Assembly: GCA_963205115.1 (NCBI GenBank)
Contig: CAUJHV010000016.1
Location: 1-64,000 of the forward strand
Reading direction: 5' to 3'
Source of the DNA: Pseudomonadota bacterium
Lineage (GTDB): Bacteria; Pseudomonadota; Gammaproteobacteria; Burkholderiales; Burkholderiaceae_C
DNA: 64,000 nt
Shown: positions 33,592 to 42,534 of the stretch, one piece after another
How positions within the stretch are numbered: position 1 is the first letter of the stretch
How the letters are laid out: every line of letters starts with the position of its first letter
Notes under the pieces: model-generated
Told to the model about the DNA's origin: nothing
The model's input: only the letters and a program-made list of their open reading frames with translations
Databases searched by the model: none
Translations under genes and position numbers: made by a program

Positions 33592-34125
33592 ATGCGCAGC
33601 CGCAGAACCCTGGTCGGTGGCTTAGCTTGCGCCGTTTTGACCATCACCGTGCCGCCGCGCGCAGCGGCGGCGTCACAGGTAGCTGATGAGCCTGCAGCTA
33701 TCGTCACCGCGATCTACAGGCGCGTGGCCAAAGGCAAAGGCAACTCCGGCGGCACATTCGTAACGCACGGAAAGGCGGCGAAGACAAAGTACTTGTCCCT
33801 GGCGCTGCATGCGCTGTGGGCCAAGGCGGATGCCCGCACCGTAAGAGGCGATATCGGGCCTGTCGACTTCGACCCCGTCACCAATTCGCAAGACCCGGAC
33901 GTGAAATCGTTCAAGGTGATCGCCGAAAAGCAAGACGCGGCAAAAGCCACCATCGCCGTCACCCTGCAAAGTCACCGTAGCGCCTGGGAAAAGCCAGCTG
34001 ACCAGACGATCCGCTATGACTTTGTCCGAGAAAACGGTCAATGGAAGATCGATGACTTCAGAGGTTCCGTTGGCGGCGAGCCATGGTCGATACGCAGCAT
34101 CCTGACCGAAGCGCTGAAGTCTTGA
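33592..34125 (+). CDS. Secreted DUF3828-like protein
   Basis: A 177-residue protein with a signal peptide (RTLVGGLACAVLTITVPPRAAAA). The mature domain has IVTAIYRRVAKG, YLSLALHALWAKADART, DFDPVTNSQDPDVKSFKVIAEK and YDFVRENGQWKIDDFR, the features of DUF3828 domains: an NTF2-like fold of unknown role. It probably forms an operon with the preceding secreted protein. Small paired periplasmic proteins of this kind can be immunity or lysozyme-inhibitor-like factors, but nothing here proves that. Confidence 0.65.
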   Translation: MRSRRTLVGGLACAVLTITVPPRAAAASQVADEPAAIVTAIYRRVAKGKGNSGGTFVTHGKAAKTKYLSLALHALWAKADARTVRGDIGPVDFDPVTNSQDPDVKSFKVIAEKQDAAKATIAVTLQSHRSAWEKPADQTIRYDFVRENGQWKIDDFRGSVGGEPWSIRSILTEALKS

Positions 34126-34176
34126 CGTAAGCTCCCCCGTCAAGTGGACAGTGCAGAACTAGAGACTTTCGCGATT

Positions 34177-34443
34177 TGAGGTCGGGCCGGATTTCAGACG
34201 GTTCTAAAGTGGAGTTTGGTCGCCCGTGACGCGTTCGCCCGACCTTTTCGGATGAACTCCCTTGGGGTCAGGTGGCCAAGGGAGCTGTGGGGCCGGTGCT
34301 CGGCCAGCCGCAGCGCATAGGCCACCTGCTCTTCGCTGAACTTGCTCTTCTTCATCGCTCGTACTACTCGGCCGTTTGCACGGCCAGGTCCCGAGCGAAC
34401 CTACTCTACTTTTGACCTGTAGCGAAATCTCGGCCCGACGTCA
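34177..34443 (-). mobile_element. Internally deleted IS3-family remnant (267 bases) with both ends
   Basis: The ends are imperfect inverted repeats, TGAGGTCGGGCCGGATTTC on the left and, read inward from the right, TGACGTCGGGCCGAGATTTC; they start TG and end CA as IS3 elements do. The interior keeps only the start of orfA and the end of orfB (see the small reading frame inside). No convincing 3-4 base target duplication is seen. The right end interrupts the HEPN gene, so the element entered that gene. Both ends are present, so it could be moved in trans by a full-length relative. Confidence 0.6.
34194..34355 (-). pseudogene. In-frame OrfA-OrfB fusion fragment of an IS3 transposase
   Basis: A 53-codon open frame. 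The first 19 residues, MKKSKFSEEQVAYALRLAE, are the start of an IS3 OrfA with its helix-turn-helix. The rest, beginning HRPHSSLGHLTPREF, is the last part of an OrfB integrase. Everything between, including the DDE catalytic residues and the frameshift window, is missing. The join lies at a GAG shared by both sides, which suggests deletion through microhomology. Confidence 0.75.
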
Positions 34444-34736
34444 ACGATGACCTGGGCCGGTGCGACGCCCACACTGGTGGTGAGTGTCTGGATCGCTGTC
34501 TGGTGGTGACCGGGTTTGCTGGTCAGCGTTCGGTAGCCGTTCGCGTGGAGCGCCACCATGGCCAGCTGCATGATGGCCTTGTCGGCGGCATCGAAGCGGT
34601 TCTCCGCACTGAGCGCGGCCAACTGCGCGTCAGCGATGTTGCGCCGTGCCGCGGCCAGGAGTTTGCCGACGAAGGCAGCGTCCGGCTGGATGGCGTCAAG
34701 GCTGATGCCCAGCAAGCTCTTCAAGCTGATGGGCAT
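34401..34736 (-). pseudogene. HEPN-domain protein truncated by the IS3 remnant
   Basis: The protein starts MPISLKSLLGISLDAI and keeps the HEPN-type helices with FDAADKAIMQLAMVALHANGYRTLTSK and GHHQTAIQTLTTSVGV. At VIVD the gene enters the IS end (34443), and the last residues GPRFRYRSKVE come from the element. Native relatives continue for about 20-40 residues, so the C-terminal helix is lost. It overlaps the end of the upstream nucleotidyltransferase remnant by 41 bases, the usual arrangement of an MNT/HEPN toxin-antitoxin pair. It probably no longer works. Confidence 0.65.
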
Positions 34737-34995
34737 TGCCGATAAGGAAGATCTTCGGGCGCGAGAGCACGTCGCGCAGGAATGGCTCCGAGTGCGCCTT
34801 GTCCGCAAATTCTTCGATGCCAAAGACTTTCGGATTCACTTCGCGTCCCAGCGCGGACTGGGTCGGGTACAGCGCCTCCACCACGTCGCGGAAGCCGGCT
34901 TCACCCACCAACAAGACTTCGGGCCGCAGCAGCAGCGGCGCAAGCACGCGGCGGCGGTACTCAGGGAACAGCAGCGGGGCCAAGGGTTGATGCAT
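34696..34995 (-). pseudogene. HTH/nucleotidyltransferase gene with an in-frame deletion of its catalytic part
   Basis: The frame begins with the winged-helix start PLLFPEYRRRVLAPLLLRPE and jumps directly into VLLVGEAGFRDVVEALYP, the second half of an MNT-type nucleotidyltransferase, ending ARPK-like SRPKIFLIGN. In intact relatives the region between contains the rest of the DNA-binding domain and the GS...DxD active site, roughly 120-140 residues. Here it is gone, without disturbing the frame. The protein cannot have nucleotidyltransferase activity. The start could also be an ATG at 35025. It pairs with the truncated HEPN gene. Confidence 0.6.
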
Positions 34996-35088
34996 GGAAG
35001 GCGCCAATTGCCGCTCTAGTTGCATCGATCTGCCAAGACCCCCGGCCCGACGATGGGCACCCGCTGCGAGGCCTGCGCTCGCGAACCG

Positions 35089-36573
35089 CTACATCAACAC
35101 GATGTCGTACTGCTCCGGATTCATCGTCGGCTCTGCGCTCAGGCTGATCGGCCGGCCAATGAATTCGCTCAAGCCCGCCAGGTGCACGCTCTCTTCGTCC
35201 AGCAGCATCTCCACCACCGCCGCGCTGGCGACGACGCGGAATTCCTTGGGGCTGAACTGGCGCGCTTCGCGCAGGATCTCGCGCAGGATGTCGTAGCAGA
35301 CGGTGCGCGCGGTCTTGATCTGGCCGCGGCCTTCGCAGGTGGGGCAGGGTTCGCACAGCATGCGCGCCAGGCTTTCGCGGGTGCGCTTGCGGGTCATCTC
35401 CACCAGGCCTAACTGCGAAAAGCCGCTGACGGTGGTTTTCGTGCGGTCGCGCGCCAGCTGCTTGCGGAATTCGCTGAGCACCGCCTGCTGGTGCTCTTCA
35501 CGCGTCATGTCGATGAAGTCGACGATGACGATGCCGCCCAGGTTGCGCAGGCGCAGCTGCCGCGCGATGGCGCCGGCGGCCTCGAGGTTGGTCTTGAAGA
35601 TCGTGTCGTCGAAATTGCGCGCGCCCACGTAGCCGCCGGTGTTGACGTCGATGGTCGTCAGCGCCTCGGTCTGGTCGAAGATCAGGTAGCCGCCGCTCTT
35701 GAGCTCCACGCGCCGCGCCAGCGCGCGGGCCATGTCTTCCTCGACGTTGAACAGGTCGAAGATCGGCCGCTCGCCGCGGTAGTGCTCCAGCTTGGCCACG
35801 GCTGCGGGCATGTAGGTGCGGCCGAAGATCTGCAGCGCGTCGTACTGCATCTTGCTGTCGATGCGGATGGACTGCGTGGCGTCGGTGGTCAGGTCGCGCA
35901 GCACGCGCTCGGTCAGGCTCAGGTCCTGGTGCAGCAGCGTGCCCGCGGGCTGCGTCTGCGCGCGTTCGCGCACCAGCGCCCAGGTCTTGCGCAGGTAGGC
36001 GATGTCGTCGGCCAGTTCGGCATCGGTGGCTTCTTCGGCATTCGTGCGCAGGATGAAACCGCCCCCGCCGCCGTCCTCGGGCCGGCCCACCAGCGCCAGC
36101 ATGCGCGCGCGCAATTGCTCGCGCGCCTCGGCCGAGCCGATCTTCTGCGAGATGCCGATGTGGTTGTCCTGCGGCAGGTAGACCAGCATGCGCCCGGCGA
36201 TGCTGACCTGCGTGGACAGCCGTGCGCCCTTGGTGCCGATGGGGTCCTTGATGACCTGCACGGTCAGGGTCTGGCCTTCGAAGACCTGTCGCTCGATGGG
36301 CACCTGCGGCGCGTCGTCGGCGCGTTTGCCGGGGCCGCCGCTGTTGGTGTGCAGATCGGCCACGTGCAGGAAGGCCGCGCGCTCCAGGCCGATGTCGATG
36401 AAGGCGCTCTGCATGCCCGGCAGCACGCGCGAGACCTTGCCGAGGTAGATGTTGCCCACCAGCCCGCGCTCCAGCGCGCGCTCGACGAGCAGCTCCTGCA
36501 CGGCGCCGTTTTCGACGACGGCCACGCGGGTTTCCTGCGGGGCCCAGTTGATGAGGATGTCCTGGCTGGCCAT
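35089..36573 (-). CDS. rng: Ribonuclease G
   Basis: A 494-residue endoribonuclease for 16S rRNA 5' maturation and mRNA decay. It starts MASQDILINWAPQETRVAVVENG. The S1 domain lies at about 35-125 (GNIYLGKVSRVLPGMQSAFIDIG). The catalytic core has LIFDQTEALTTIDVNTG and IVIVDFIDM with the metal-binding aspartates, and the zinc-link is CEPCPTC. Length and absence of the long scaffold tail distinguish it from RNase E. A frame continues upstream beyond 36573 through the TSUP gene but only as a shadow. It is the last gene of the maf-TSUP-rng series. Confidence 0.95.
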   Translation of the reverse strand: MASQDILINWAPQETRVAVVENGAVQELLVERALERGLVGNIYLGKVSRVLPGMQSAFIDIGLERAAFLHVADLHTNSGGPGKRADDAPQVPIERQVFEGQTLTVQVIKDPIGTKGARLSTQVSIAGRMLVYLPQDNHIGISQKIGSAEAREQLRARMLALVGRPEDGGGGGFILRTNAEEATDAELADDIAYLRKTWALVRERAQTQPAGTLLHQDLSLTERVLRDLTTDATQSIRIDSKMQYDALQIFGRTYMPAAVAKLEHYRGERPIFDLFNVEEDMARALARRVELKSGGYLIFDQTEALTTIDVNTGGYVGARNFDDTIFKTNLEAAGAIARQLRLRNLGGIVIVDFIDMTREEHQQAVLSEFRKQLARDRTKTTVSGFSQLGLVEMTRKRTRESLARMLCEPCPTCEGRGQIKTARTVCYDILREILREARQFSPKEFRVVASAAVVEMLLDEESVHLAGLSEFIGRPISLSAEPTMNPEQYDIVLM

Positions 36574-36596
36574 GCGCGAGGGCTTTCCGGAAGTGG

Positions 36597-37418
36597 TCAC
36601 AGGGAGTAGGCGCGCCAGGCCATGTAGCTGGCCAGCGCGTACAGCAGCACCGCGAAGACGCGCTTGAGCTGCTTGACGTTCATGCGGTGTGCCGCCTTGG
36701 CGCCCACCGGTGCCAGCAGCACGCTGGCGCTCGAAATCAGGATCAGCGCCGGCACGTGGATGTAGCCGATGGCGCCCTTCGGGGCATCCGGCAGCGACAG
36801 ACCCGAGATCAGGTGGCCCGCCGTGCCGGCCATCGCGATCGGAAAGCCCAGCGCGGCCGATGTGGCCACGGCCGCGTGAATGGCCACGTTGCACCACACC
36901 ATGAAGGGCACCGAGATGAAGCCGCCACCCGCGCCCACCAGGGCCGACAGCACGCCGATCGCCCCGCCGGCCCCCAGCATGCCGGGTGTGCCCGGCAGCT
37001 GGCGCGTGGGCGAGGGCTTGCGGTCGATGAACATCTGCGTGGCCGAATAGCCCACGAAGACGGCAAAACCCAGCGCCAGCCACGCACTCGGAATCCAGCG
37101 CACCAGTTGCGCCCCCAACAGCGAGCCCACCACGATGCCCGGCGCCAGGCGCCAGACGATGTCCCAGCGCACGGCCCCGCGCTTGTGGTGCGCACGCACG
37201 GAAGAGATCGACGTGAAGACGATGGTCGCCAGCGACGTGGCCACGGCCATCTTCACCACGTAGTTCGGCGCAAACCCCTGGCGCGAGCCCAGCCAGGTGA
37301 GCGCCGGCACCAGCAGCATGCCGCCGCCGATGCCCAGCAGGCCGGCCAGGAAGCCGCCGATGCAGCCCATGGCCAGCATCAGGACGATCAGGGACGGTTC
37401 GAGGTCGAAGGGATTCAT
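36597..37418 (-). CDS. TSUP-family (TauE/SafE) membrane permease
   Basis: A 273-residue integral membrane protein with about eight hydrophobic segments and the family repeats [20 protein letters not shown] (about 22-41) and [19 protein letters not shown] (about 153-171). TSUP proteins export sulfite, sulfoacetate and related organosulfur anions. Its ATG overlaps the maf stop by four bases, and rng begins 23 bases after its end, so it is embedded in a housekeeping operon to which it has no obvious functional link. Confidence 0.88.
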   Translation of the reverse strand: MNPFDLEPSLIVLMLAMGCIGGFLAGLLGIGGGMLLVPALTWLGSRQGFAPNYVVKMAVATSLATIVFTSISSVRAHHKRGAVRWDIVWRLAPGIVVGSLLGAQLVRWIPSAWLALGFAVFVGYSATQMFIDRKPSPTRQLPGTPGMLGAGGAIGVLSALVGAGGGFISVPFMVWCNVAIHAAVATSAALGFPIAMAGTAGHLISGLSLPDAPKGAIGYIHVPALILISSASVLLAPVGAKAAHRMNVKQLKRVFAVLLYALASYMAWRAYSL

Positions 37419-38086
37419 GACTTTCGGGAGCGGCTGGGCCGCGCGGACGTGTAGGGGCGTGATGGGCTGTCCAGCGCCAGGCGCACGCCGGCCCGGTGCA
37501 GCAGCTGCGTGGTTTCGAAGAGCGGCAGGCCCATGATGCCCGAATGGCTGCCGTCGATGCGGGCGATCCAGCCCGCCAGGGTGCCCTGGATCGCGTAGGC
37601 ACCGGCCTTGCCGAAGGGTTCGCCGCCGGCCACGTAGGCCTCGATCACGCCCGCAGGCAGCGCCGCAAACTGCACGTGCGAGACCGACAGCGCCGCGCGT
37701 GTGTGCCGGCCATCGGCCACGGCCACGGCGGTCAGCACGCGGTGCGTGCGGCCGGACAGCGCCGACAGCGTGGCGCGCGCTTCGTCGGCATCGGCCGGCT
37801 TGCCCAGGATGCGCCGGCCCAGGGCGACGGTCGTGTCCGCGCAGAGGATGGGTGCCGGTGCCAGGCCGCGCCGCTGCAGCCGCTGGCGGGCCGCTTGCAG
37901 CTTGGCGCGGGTGACACGCTGGACGTAGTCGGCGGGCAGTTCGCCGGCGCGAAGCGCCTCCAGCGACTCGGCATCCTCGGCGGGATCGGGCAACAGCGCA
38001 TGGTGCGCCACGCCGATCTGGTCGAGCAGTTGCGAGCGGCGCGGGCTCTGCGAAGCGAGGTAGACGAAGGCGTGCGGCACAGGCAT
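37415..38086 (-). CDS. maf: Maf-family nucleotide pyrophosphatase (dTTP/UTP type)
   Basis: A 223-residue Maf protein, a house-cleaning enzyme that hydrolyses non-canonical and some canonical nucleoside triphosphates. It has [12 protein letters not shown] at the start, CADTTVALG with the catalytic-type aspartate, [16 protein letters not shown] and [15 protein letters not shown] near the C-terminus. The ATG at 38086 ([17 protein letters not shown]) fits the family. It lies at the head of the maf-TSUP-rng unit. Confidence 0.92.
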   Translation of the reverse strand: MPVPHAFVYLASQSPRRSQLLDQIGVAHHALLPDPAEDAESLEALRAGELPADYVQRVTRAKLQAARQRLQRRGLAPAPILCADTTVALGRRILGKPADADEARATLSALSGRTHRVLTAVAVADGRHTRAALSVSHVQFAALPAGVIEAYVAGGEPFGKAGAYAIQGTLAGWIARIDGSHSGIMGLPLFETTQLLHRAGVRLALDSPSRPYTSARPSRSRKS

Positions 38087-38315
38087 GGGTGGCCTTGATT
38101 GTTGCCGAGGCGCAGCAGGCGCCTTGACCGTCCGTCGCATGCCCATTGCCGAAGCCTTGCGGCGCGGGTAGCGTGCGGCGCGGATGGTTCAGGGCGTGGG
38201 ACGCGGCGGAGGGCCGCGCCAGCCGCACCAAACCTTCCTGATGTCGCGGCTTCGGGCCGCGCCCGAGCCCAGCCGTCCGACCCGGCCCGTCGCGCCGAAC
38301 CACCTGGAGAACCCG

Positions 38316-38942
38316 ATGAGAACCACTTCCCTGCACGTGCCGAGCGTCTGCCGCACCGTGTCCGTCGTGCTGCTGGGCCTGCTGGCCGCAGGCGCGCAGG
38401 CCGCCGAGCGTGCCATCGACAAGCAGATCGAGGTGAAAGCCGGCATCCAGGCCGTCTGGAAGGCCTGGACCACGCGCGAAGGCATCACCAGCTTCTTTGC
38501 GCCCGATGCGGTGATCGACCCGCGGCCCGGTGGCGCTTTCCACATCCACATCGACCCCCTGGCCGCGCCGGGTGCTCGCGGTGCCGACGACATGCGCTAC
38601 CTGGCGCTGCAGGCGCCCACGATGCTGAGCTTCGACTGGAACGCGCCGCCCTCGCTGCCGCTCGCCCGCCAGCAGCGCACGGTGGTCATCCTGCGCCTGG
38701 CCGCCATCGACGAGCAGAACACGCGTGTGAGCCTGCACCACGTCGGCTGGGGCGACGGCGGCGAATGGGACAAGGCCTACACCTACTTCGACCGCGCCTG
38801 GGGCAACGTGCTGGGCTCGCTCAAGCGCAGCTTCGAACAAGGCCCCACCGACTGGAAGCCGTGGATGGCCCAGCTGGCACAGATGCATGCAAAGGCGGCT
38901 GCAGCGCCGGCCTCGGCTGCGGCCTCGTCAGCCACGCGCTGA
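38316..38942 (+). CDS. Exported SRPBCC (AHSA1-like) protein
   Basis: A 208-residue protein with a signal peptide (RTVSVVLLGLLAAGAQAAE). The START-like domain follows: KQIEVKAGIQAVWKAWTTREGITSFFAPDAVIDPRPGG, and the C-terminal HHVGWGDGGEWDKAYTYFDRAWGNVLGSLKRSF helix. Most SRPBCC proteins are cytosolic, so export is unusual but seen in this subgroup. A GGAGA site precedes the ATG. It lies on the opposite strand between maf and rlmH, which are neighbours in many Burkholderiales. An alanine-rich tail ends the protein. Confidence 0.82.
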   Translation: MRTTSLHVPSVCRTVSVVLLGLLAAGAQAAERAIDKQIEVKAGIQAVWKAWTTREGITSFFAPDAVIDPRPGGAFHIHIDPLAAPGARGADDMRYLALQAPTMLSFDWNAPPSLPLARQQRTVVILRLAAIDEQNTRVSLHHVGWGDGGEWDKAYTYFDRAWGNVLGSLKRSFEQGPTDWKPWMAQLAQMHAKAAAAPASAAASSATR

Positions 38943-38950
38943 GCGCCGGC

Positions 38951-39418
38951 TCACTCCCGGTGGTACGGGTGCCCGCTGGTCACTGACCAGGCGCGGTACA
39001 GGGCCTCGACCAGCAGCACGCGCGCCAGGGCGTGCGGCAGGGTCAGGTCGGACAGGCGCATCGTTTCGTCGGCCGTGGCCTTCAGCGCCGGGTCCAGCCC
39101 ATCGGGGCCACCGACCAGCAAGGCGACGTCGCGGCCGTCACCCAGCCAGAAGCGCAGGCGCTCGGCCAGCTGCTGCGTCGTCAGCCGCGTGCCGCGTTCA
39201 TCCAGCACCACGCGGCGCACGCCCTTGGGTAGGGCAGCCTCGAAGCGTTGCGCCTCGGCGGCCATGCATTGCGCGGGTGTGCGCCCGCCGCGCGGCTCGG
39301 CCTTCAGGGCCTTGAGTTCCAGCCGGCATTCGGGCGGGAAACGCTTGACGAAGTCGTCCCACGCCGTATCCGCCCATGCCGGCTGCCGCTGGCCCACGGC
39401 CGTGACCAGCAGCCGCAT
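38951..39418 (-). CDS. rlmH: 23S rRNA (pseudouridine1915-N3)-methyltransferase RlmH
   Basis: A 155-residue SPOUT methyltransferase that modifies pseudouridine 1915 in helix 69 of 23S rRNA. Family marks are [17 protein letters not shown] at the start, the SAM-binding knot [12 protein letters not shown] (about 100-111), [22 protein letters not shown] and the C-terminal GHPYHRE. It is six bases downstream of rsfS; both act on the large ribosomal subunit and form a conserved gene pair. Confidence 0.96.
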   Translation of the reverse strand: MRLLVTAVGQRQPAWADTAWDDFVKRFPPECRLELKALKAEPRGGRTPAQCMAAEAQRFEAALPKGVRRVVLDERGTRLTTQQLAERLRFWLGDGRDVALLVGGPDGLDPALKATADETMRLSDLTLPHALARVLLVEALYRAWSVTSGHPYHRE

Positions 39419-39424
39419 GGCGGA

Positions 39425-40246
39425 TCAGCGCGCGTTGCCGGAGGTCTTGCGCGCGGGCCGGGCCGTGCCGGTGCCGCCGGTGCGACGCGGCGTCTTCGTG
39501 GCGGCCGTCTTGCGCGGCGCGCTCTTGCCGGCCGCCGAACGCGCGGGCGTCTTGACCGTACCGCTGGTCGTCGAGCGCTTGGGCGCCGAGGCGCCGCCAG
39601 CCGACTTCGTCGCGGTTTTGCGAGCCGTGCGCGGTGCGGCCGAATCCGTGCCCTGTGCCGAGCCACGCGCCGTGCGTGTCGCCCCGGACGCGGGCGCCGA
39701 GCGTGTCGTCGCGCGACGGGGCGCGGCGGCCTTGCCAGCCGGCTTCGATGCGGTCGACTTCGATGCGGGCTTGGGCGCGGTCTTGCCGGCCGTCTTGGCC
39801 GCCGTCTTGGCCGCCGTCTTGCGCGGCGCCTTGGCTGCGCCCTCGGCAGACGAGGCCTTGCCTGCGGAGGCGCCCGCCTTCGCGGCGTCCTTGACCTTCT
39901 GCACCGCGGCCTTGAGGCTCACGGGCTTGATGCCCCAGATTTCTTCGAGCCGGTAGTACTCGCGGAAGGCGGGCTGCATGATGTGCGCGACCGCCGCACC
40001 GCAGTCGACGATGATCCATTCGCCGTTTTCTTCGCCCTCCATGCGGGGCGTGGGTTCGCCGATGGCTTTCACGGCGTCACGCACACTGGACGCCAGCGCC
40101 TTGGTCTGGCGATTGCTGGTGCCCGAGGCGATGATCACCCGCTCGAACAGCGGCGACAGGGCTTCGGTGTTGAAGACGACGATGTGTTGACCCTTGACGT
40201 CTTCGAGCCCATCGACGATGGCTCTTTGCAGCTTGCGGATGTCCAT
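39425..40246 (-). CDS. rsfS: Ribosomal silencing factor RsfS with long basic tail
   Basis: A 273-residue protein. The first 110 residues are a complete RsfS domain, which binds ribosomal protein uL14 and blocks subunit joining (DVKGQHIVVFNTEAL, VIIASGTSNRQTKALASSV, EWIIVDCGAAVAHIMQPAFREYY, LEEIWG). The other 160 residues are low-complexity Lys/Ala/Arg/Thr/Pro sequence such as KTAAKTAAKTAGKT, resembling histone H1-like tails; the DNA has 12-base tandem repeats there (39787-39822). The usual length is about 105-140, so the tail more than doubles it. It lies next to nadD with no gap and before rlmH. Confidence 0.93.
   Translation of the reverse strand: MDIRKLQRAIVDGLEDVKGQHIVVFNTEALSPLFERVIIASGTSNRQTKALASSVRDAVKAIGEPTPRMEGEENGEWIIVDCGAAVAHIMQPAFREYYRLEEIWGIKPVSLKAAVQKVKDAAKAGASAGKASSAEGAAKAPRKTAAKTAAKTAGKTAPKPASKSTASKPAGKAAAPRRATTRSAPASGATRTARGSAQGTDSAAPRTARKTATKSAGGASAPKRSTTSGTVKTPARSAAGKSAPRKTAATKTPRRTGGTGTARPARKTSGNAR
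39787..39822. repeat. 12-base tandem repeat in the rsfS tail
   Basis: Three near-identical copies of a unit like GCCGTCTTGGCC encode, on the minus strand, successive KTAA or KTAG tetrapeptides. Expansion and contraction of this repeat would vary the basic tail without changing the frame. Confidence 0.7.
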
Positions 40247-40891
40247 TCAATGCGCCGAGTGGGCGTCCTTCCGGTAAAGATGGTGCCGTTCAATATAACG
40301 TGCGACCGCCGGCGGCACCAGACGGTCGATCGGTTCGCCGCGGCTGACGCGTTGGCGGATATCGGTGGACGAGATGTCCAGAAGCGGCAGCGGCACCGTC
40401 AGACGGGCCCTGCCCAAGACCTCGGCATCGGCCACGTTGGCCGTTCCAGGCCGGTTCGCCACGGCCAGTTCAACGGCCGCCAGCAGGTCTTTCCAGCGGT
40501 GCCAGGTGTGCAGGCCGGCCCATTGGTCGTGGCCGAGAACCAGCACCCAGGACGCGGCGGGCTCCTTCGCGCGCAGCGTGTCGACCGTGTCGACCATGTA
40601 GCTGGGGCCGTCACGTTCGAGCTCGCAGCGATCGAGCACGAAGCCCCGCTCGCCGGCGATGGCTTCGCGCACCATGGCCTCGCGGTGCAGCGCCGGCGTG
40701 ATCGCGCGGGCCTTCTGCCAGGGCTGGCCGGCCGGCACCCAGCGCAGCTCGTCCAGCGCCAGCGTGTCGCGCGCGGCGCAGGCCAGCGCCAGGTGCGCGC
40801 GGTGTGGCGGATCGAAGGTGCCGCCGAAGATGCCGATGCGGCGGCTCCCGGTCGCATCCGGTCCGGTTGCCTGAATTCGGGGGTCAGACAC
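40247..40891 (-). CDS. nadD: Nicotinate-nucleotide adenylyltransferase
   Basis: A 214-residue enzyme that joins nicotinate mononucleotide and ATP to form deamido-NAD. The nucleotidyltransferase motif [14 protein letters not shown] (about 19-32) and the C-terminal [10 protein letters not shown] are intact, as is the [15 protein letters not shown] segment. It overlaps the end of hemF by eight bases and abuts rsfS, so hemF-nadD-rsfS-rlmH forms one transcription unit. Confidence 0.95.
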   Translation of the reverse strand: MSDPRIQATGPDATGSRRIGIFGGTFDPPHRAHLALACAARDTLALDELRWVPAGQPWQKARAITPALHREAMVREAIAGERGFVLDRCELERDGPSYMVDTVDTLRAKEPAASWVLVLGHDQWAGLHTWHRWKDLLAAVELAVANRPGTANVADAEVLGRARLTVPLPLLDISSTDIRQRVSRGEPIDRLVPPAVARYIERHHLYRKDAHSAH

Positions 40892-41813
40892 CCGCGGCGA
40901 TCCAGTCCCGCGGCGGCAGGAAATCGGTGTACAGGCGCGCTTCGGGCGTGCCCGGCTCGGGCGCCCAGTCGTAGCGCCACTTCACGACCGGCGGCATGCT
41001 CATCAGGATGCTCTCGGTGCGACCGCCGCTTTGCAGGCCGAACAGCGTGCCGCGGTCCCACACAAGGTTGAACTCGACATAGCGCCCGCGGCGATAGGCC
41101 TGGAAGTCACGCTCGCGCTCGCCGTAGGGCAGGTGCCGGCGCCGCTGGATGATCGGCCGGTAGGCCGCGACGAAGGCGTCGCCCACGGCGCGTGTCATCG
41201 CAAAGCTTTGCTCGTAGCCCAGTTCGGCGAAATCGTCGTAGAACACGCCGCCCACGCCGCGCGCTTCCTGGCGGTGCTTGAGGAAGAAGTATTCGTCGCA
41301 CCAGCGCTTGAAACGCGGATACAGCGGCGCGCCGAAGGGCGCCAGCGCGTCGTGGCACACGCGGTGGAAGTGCACCGCGTCTTCTTCGAAGCCGTAATAG
41401 GGCGTCAGGTCCATGCCGCCGCCGAACCACACCACCGGCGCCTGGCCGGCCGGCAGCGCGGCAAACATGCGCACGTTCATGTGCGCCGTGGGCACGTAGG
41501 GGTTGCGCGGGTGCATCACCAGCGACACGCCCATGGCCTCGAAGGGCGCGCCGGCCAGTTCGGGCCGGTGCTGCGTGGCCGAGGGCGGCAGCGTCTTGCC
41601 GCGCACGTGGCTGAAGTTGCAGCCGCCGCGCTCCAGCACGTGGCCTTCTTCCACCAGGCGCGACAGGCCGTCGCCCTGCAGCCGGTCTTCCGGCGCCTTG
41701 GTCCAGCCGTCGGCCACAAAGGCCTTGCCGTCTTCTTCCTGCAAGGCGCTGACGATGCGGTCCTGCAGGCCCAGCAGGTAGGTGCGCACGGCTTGTGTAT
41801 CGGGTTGGCTCAT
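40884..41813 (-). CDS. hemF: Oxygen-dependent coproporphyrinogen III oxidase
   Basis: A 309-residue enzyme of haem synthesis that uses oxygen to make protoporphyrinogen IX. Conserved stretches include [58 protein letters not shown] and [21 protein letters not shown]. The ATG at 41813 ([13 protein letters not shown]) was chosen over an upstream in-frame start whose residues are not family-like. Aerobic life is implied. Haem made here would feed the ccm system at the window's right end. Confidence 0.96.
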   Translation of the reverse strand: MSQPDTQAVRTYLLGLQDRIVSALQEEDGKAFVADGWTKAPEDRLQGDGLSRLVEEGHVLERGGCNFSHVRGKTLPPSATQHRPELAGAPFEAMGVSLVMHPRNPYVPTAHMNVRMFAALPAGQAPVVWFGGGMDLTPYYGFEEDAVHFHRVCHDALAPFGAPLYPRFKRWCDEYFFLKHRQEARGVGGVFYDDFAELGYEQSFAMTRAVGDAFVAAYRPIIQRRRHLPYGERERDFQAYRRGRYVEFNLVWDRGTLFGLQSGGRTESILMSMPPVVKWRYDWAPEPGTPEARLYTDFLPPRDWIAAGV

Positions 41814-41910
41814 CGGAAAGTCTCCTTGCGGCACGTGGCGCCTGAGGCGCTCATTGAAAAACCTTCGCGCTGCGCGCTCCGGTATGAGCCCTTCGGTCGG
41901 CCGGGCGGGC

Positions 41911-42534
41911 TCATGCATCTCTCAGTTGGATGGGCGCAGCCAATTCCGGCCGGCAACCCCTGACGTCGGCCAGATACCGTGCCACGGCCCGCATGTCGGT
42001 TTGGCGGTCGCCGGTCAGGCGGACAAACTGGCGCACGCCGACACGGCGCCGGCCGAAATCCAGGTAGGCGAGGCCCAGCGGAATATCCGCGCCCACGGCC
42101 ACCTGGTAGAAACCGCTGCGCCAGCCGGGCGTGTGCGCGCGTGTGCCTTCGGGCGCCAGCGCCAGCCAGTCGAAACGATCGGCCGCGCGCGATTCGCGCA
42201 TGCGCTCGATCATCTGGCCCACCACGCCGCGCGATGACGCGCGGTCCACCGGCACGCCGCCGATCCAGCGCATCCAGGCGCCCAGCAGCGGAATCCGGAA
42301 CAGCGTGTCCTTGCCCCAGAAGGTGATCGACAGACCCAGCGCCCACTTGGCCAGGATGCCGACCACGAAATCCCAGTTCGAGGTATGCGGATAGACGATC
42401 AACACGCCTTGCCGCGCCGGCAGGCCGTCGAAATCCAGCGTCCAGCCCGCCAGCCGCAGACACGCGCGCGCCACGGCACTGCCCTTCAGTTGCACCGGGC
42501 GCTGCGCCAGCAGGACCGGCTCGGGCAGGCTCAT
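41911..42534 (-). CDS. 1-acyl-sn-glycerol-3-phosphate acyltransferase-like protein
   Basis: A 207-residue LPLAT-family acyltransferase. The catalytic HX4D motif is HTSNWD (about 50-55), and the phosphate-binding motif is APEGTR (about 120-125). It is expected to acylate lysophospholipids or another glycerol-linked acceptor at the inner membrane. The ATG overlaps the purD stop by four bases, so the two genes are coupled although their pathways differ. PlsC itself is usually longer; the exact acceptor is open. Confidence 0.85.
   Translation of the reverse strand: MSLPEPVLLAQRPVQLKGSAVARACLRLAGWTLDFDGLPARQGVLIVYPHTSNWDFVVGILAKWALGLSITFWGKDTLFRIPLLGAWMRWIGGVPVDRASSRGVVGQMIERMRESRAADRFDWLALAPEGTRAHTPGWRSGFYQVAVGADIPLGLAYLDFGRRRVGVRQFVRLTGDRQTDMRAVARYLADVRGCRPELAAPIQLRDA

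Noticed and set aside
34177..34443. Target-site duplication around the IS3 remnant
   Set aside because: The bases flanking the two ends do not match over three or four positions, so none is claimed.
35089..37602. An 837-codon open frame extending rng through the TSUP gene
   Set aside because: The extension is a shadow frame of the TSUP permease and maf; rng has a standard start at 36573 and a standard length.
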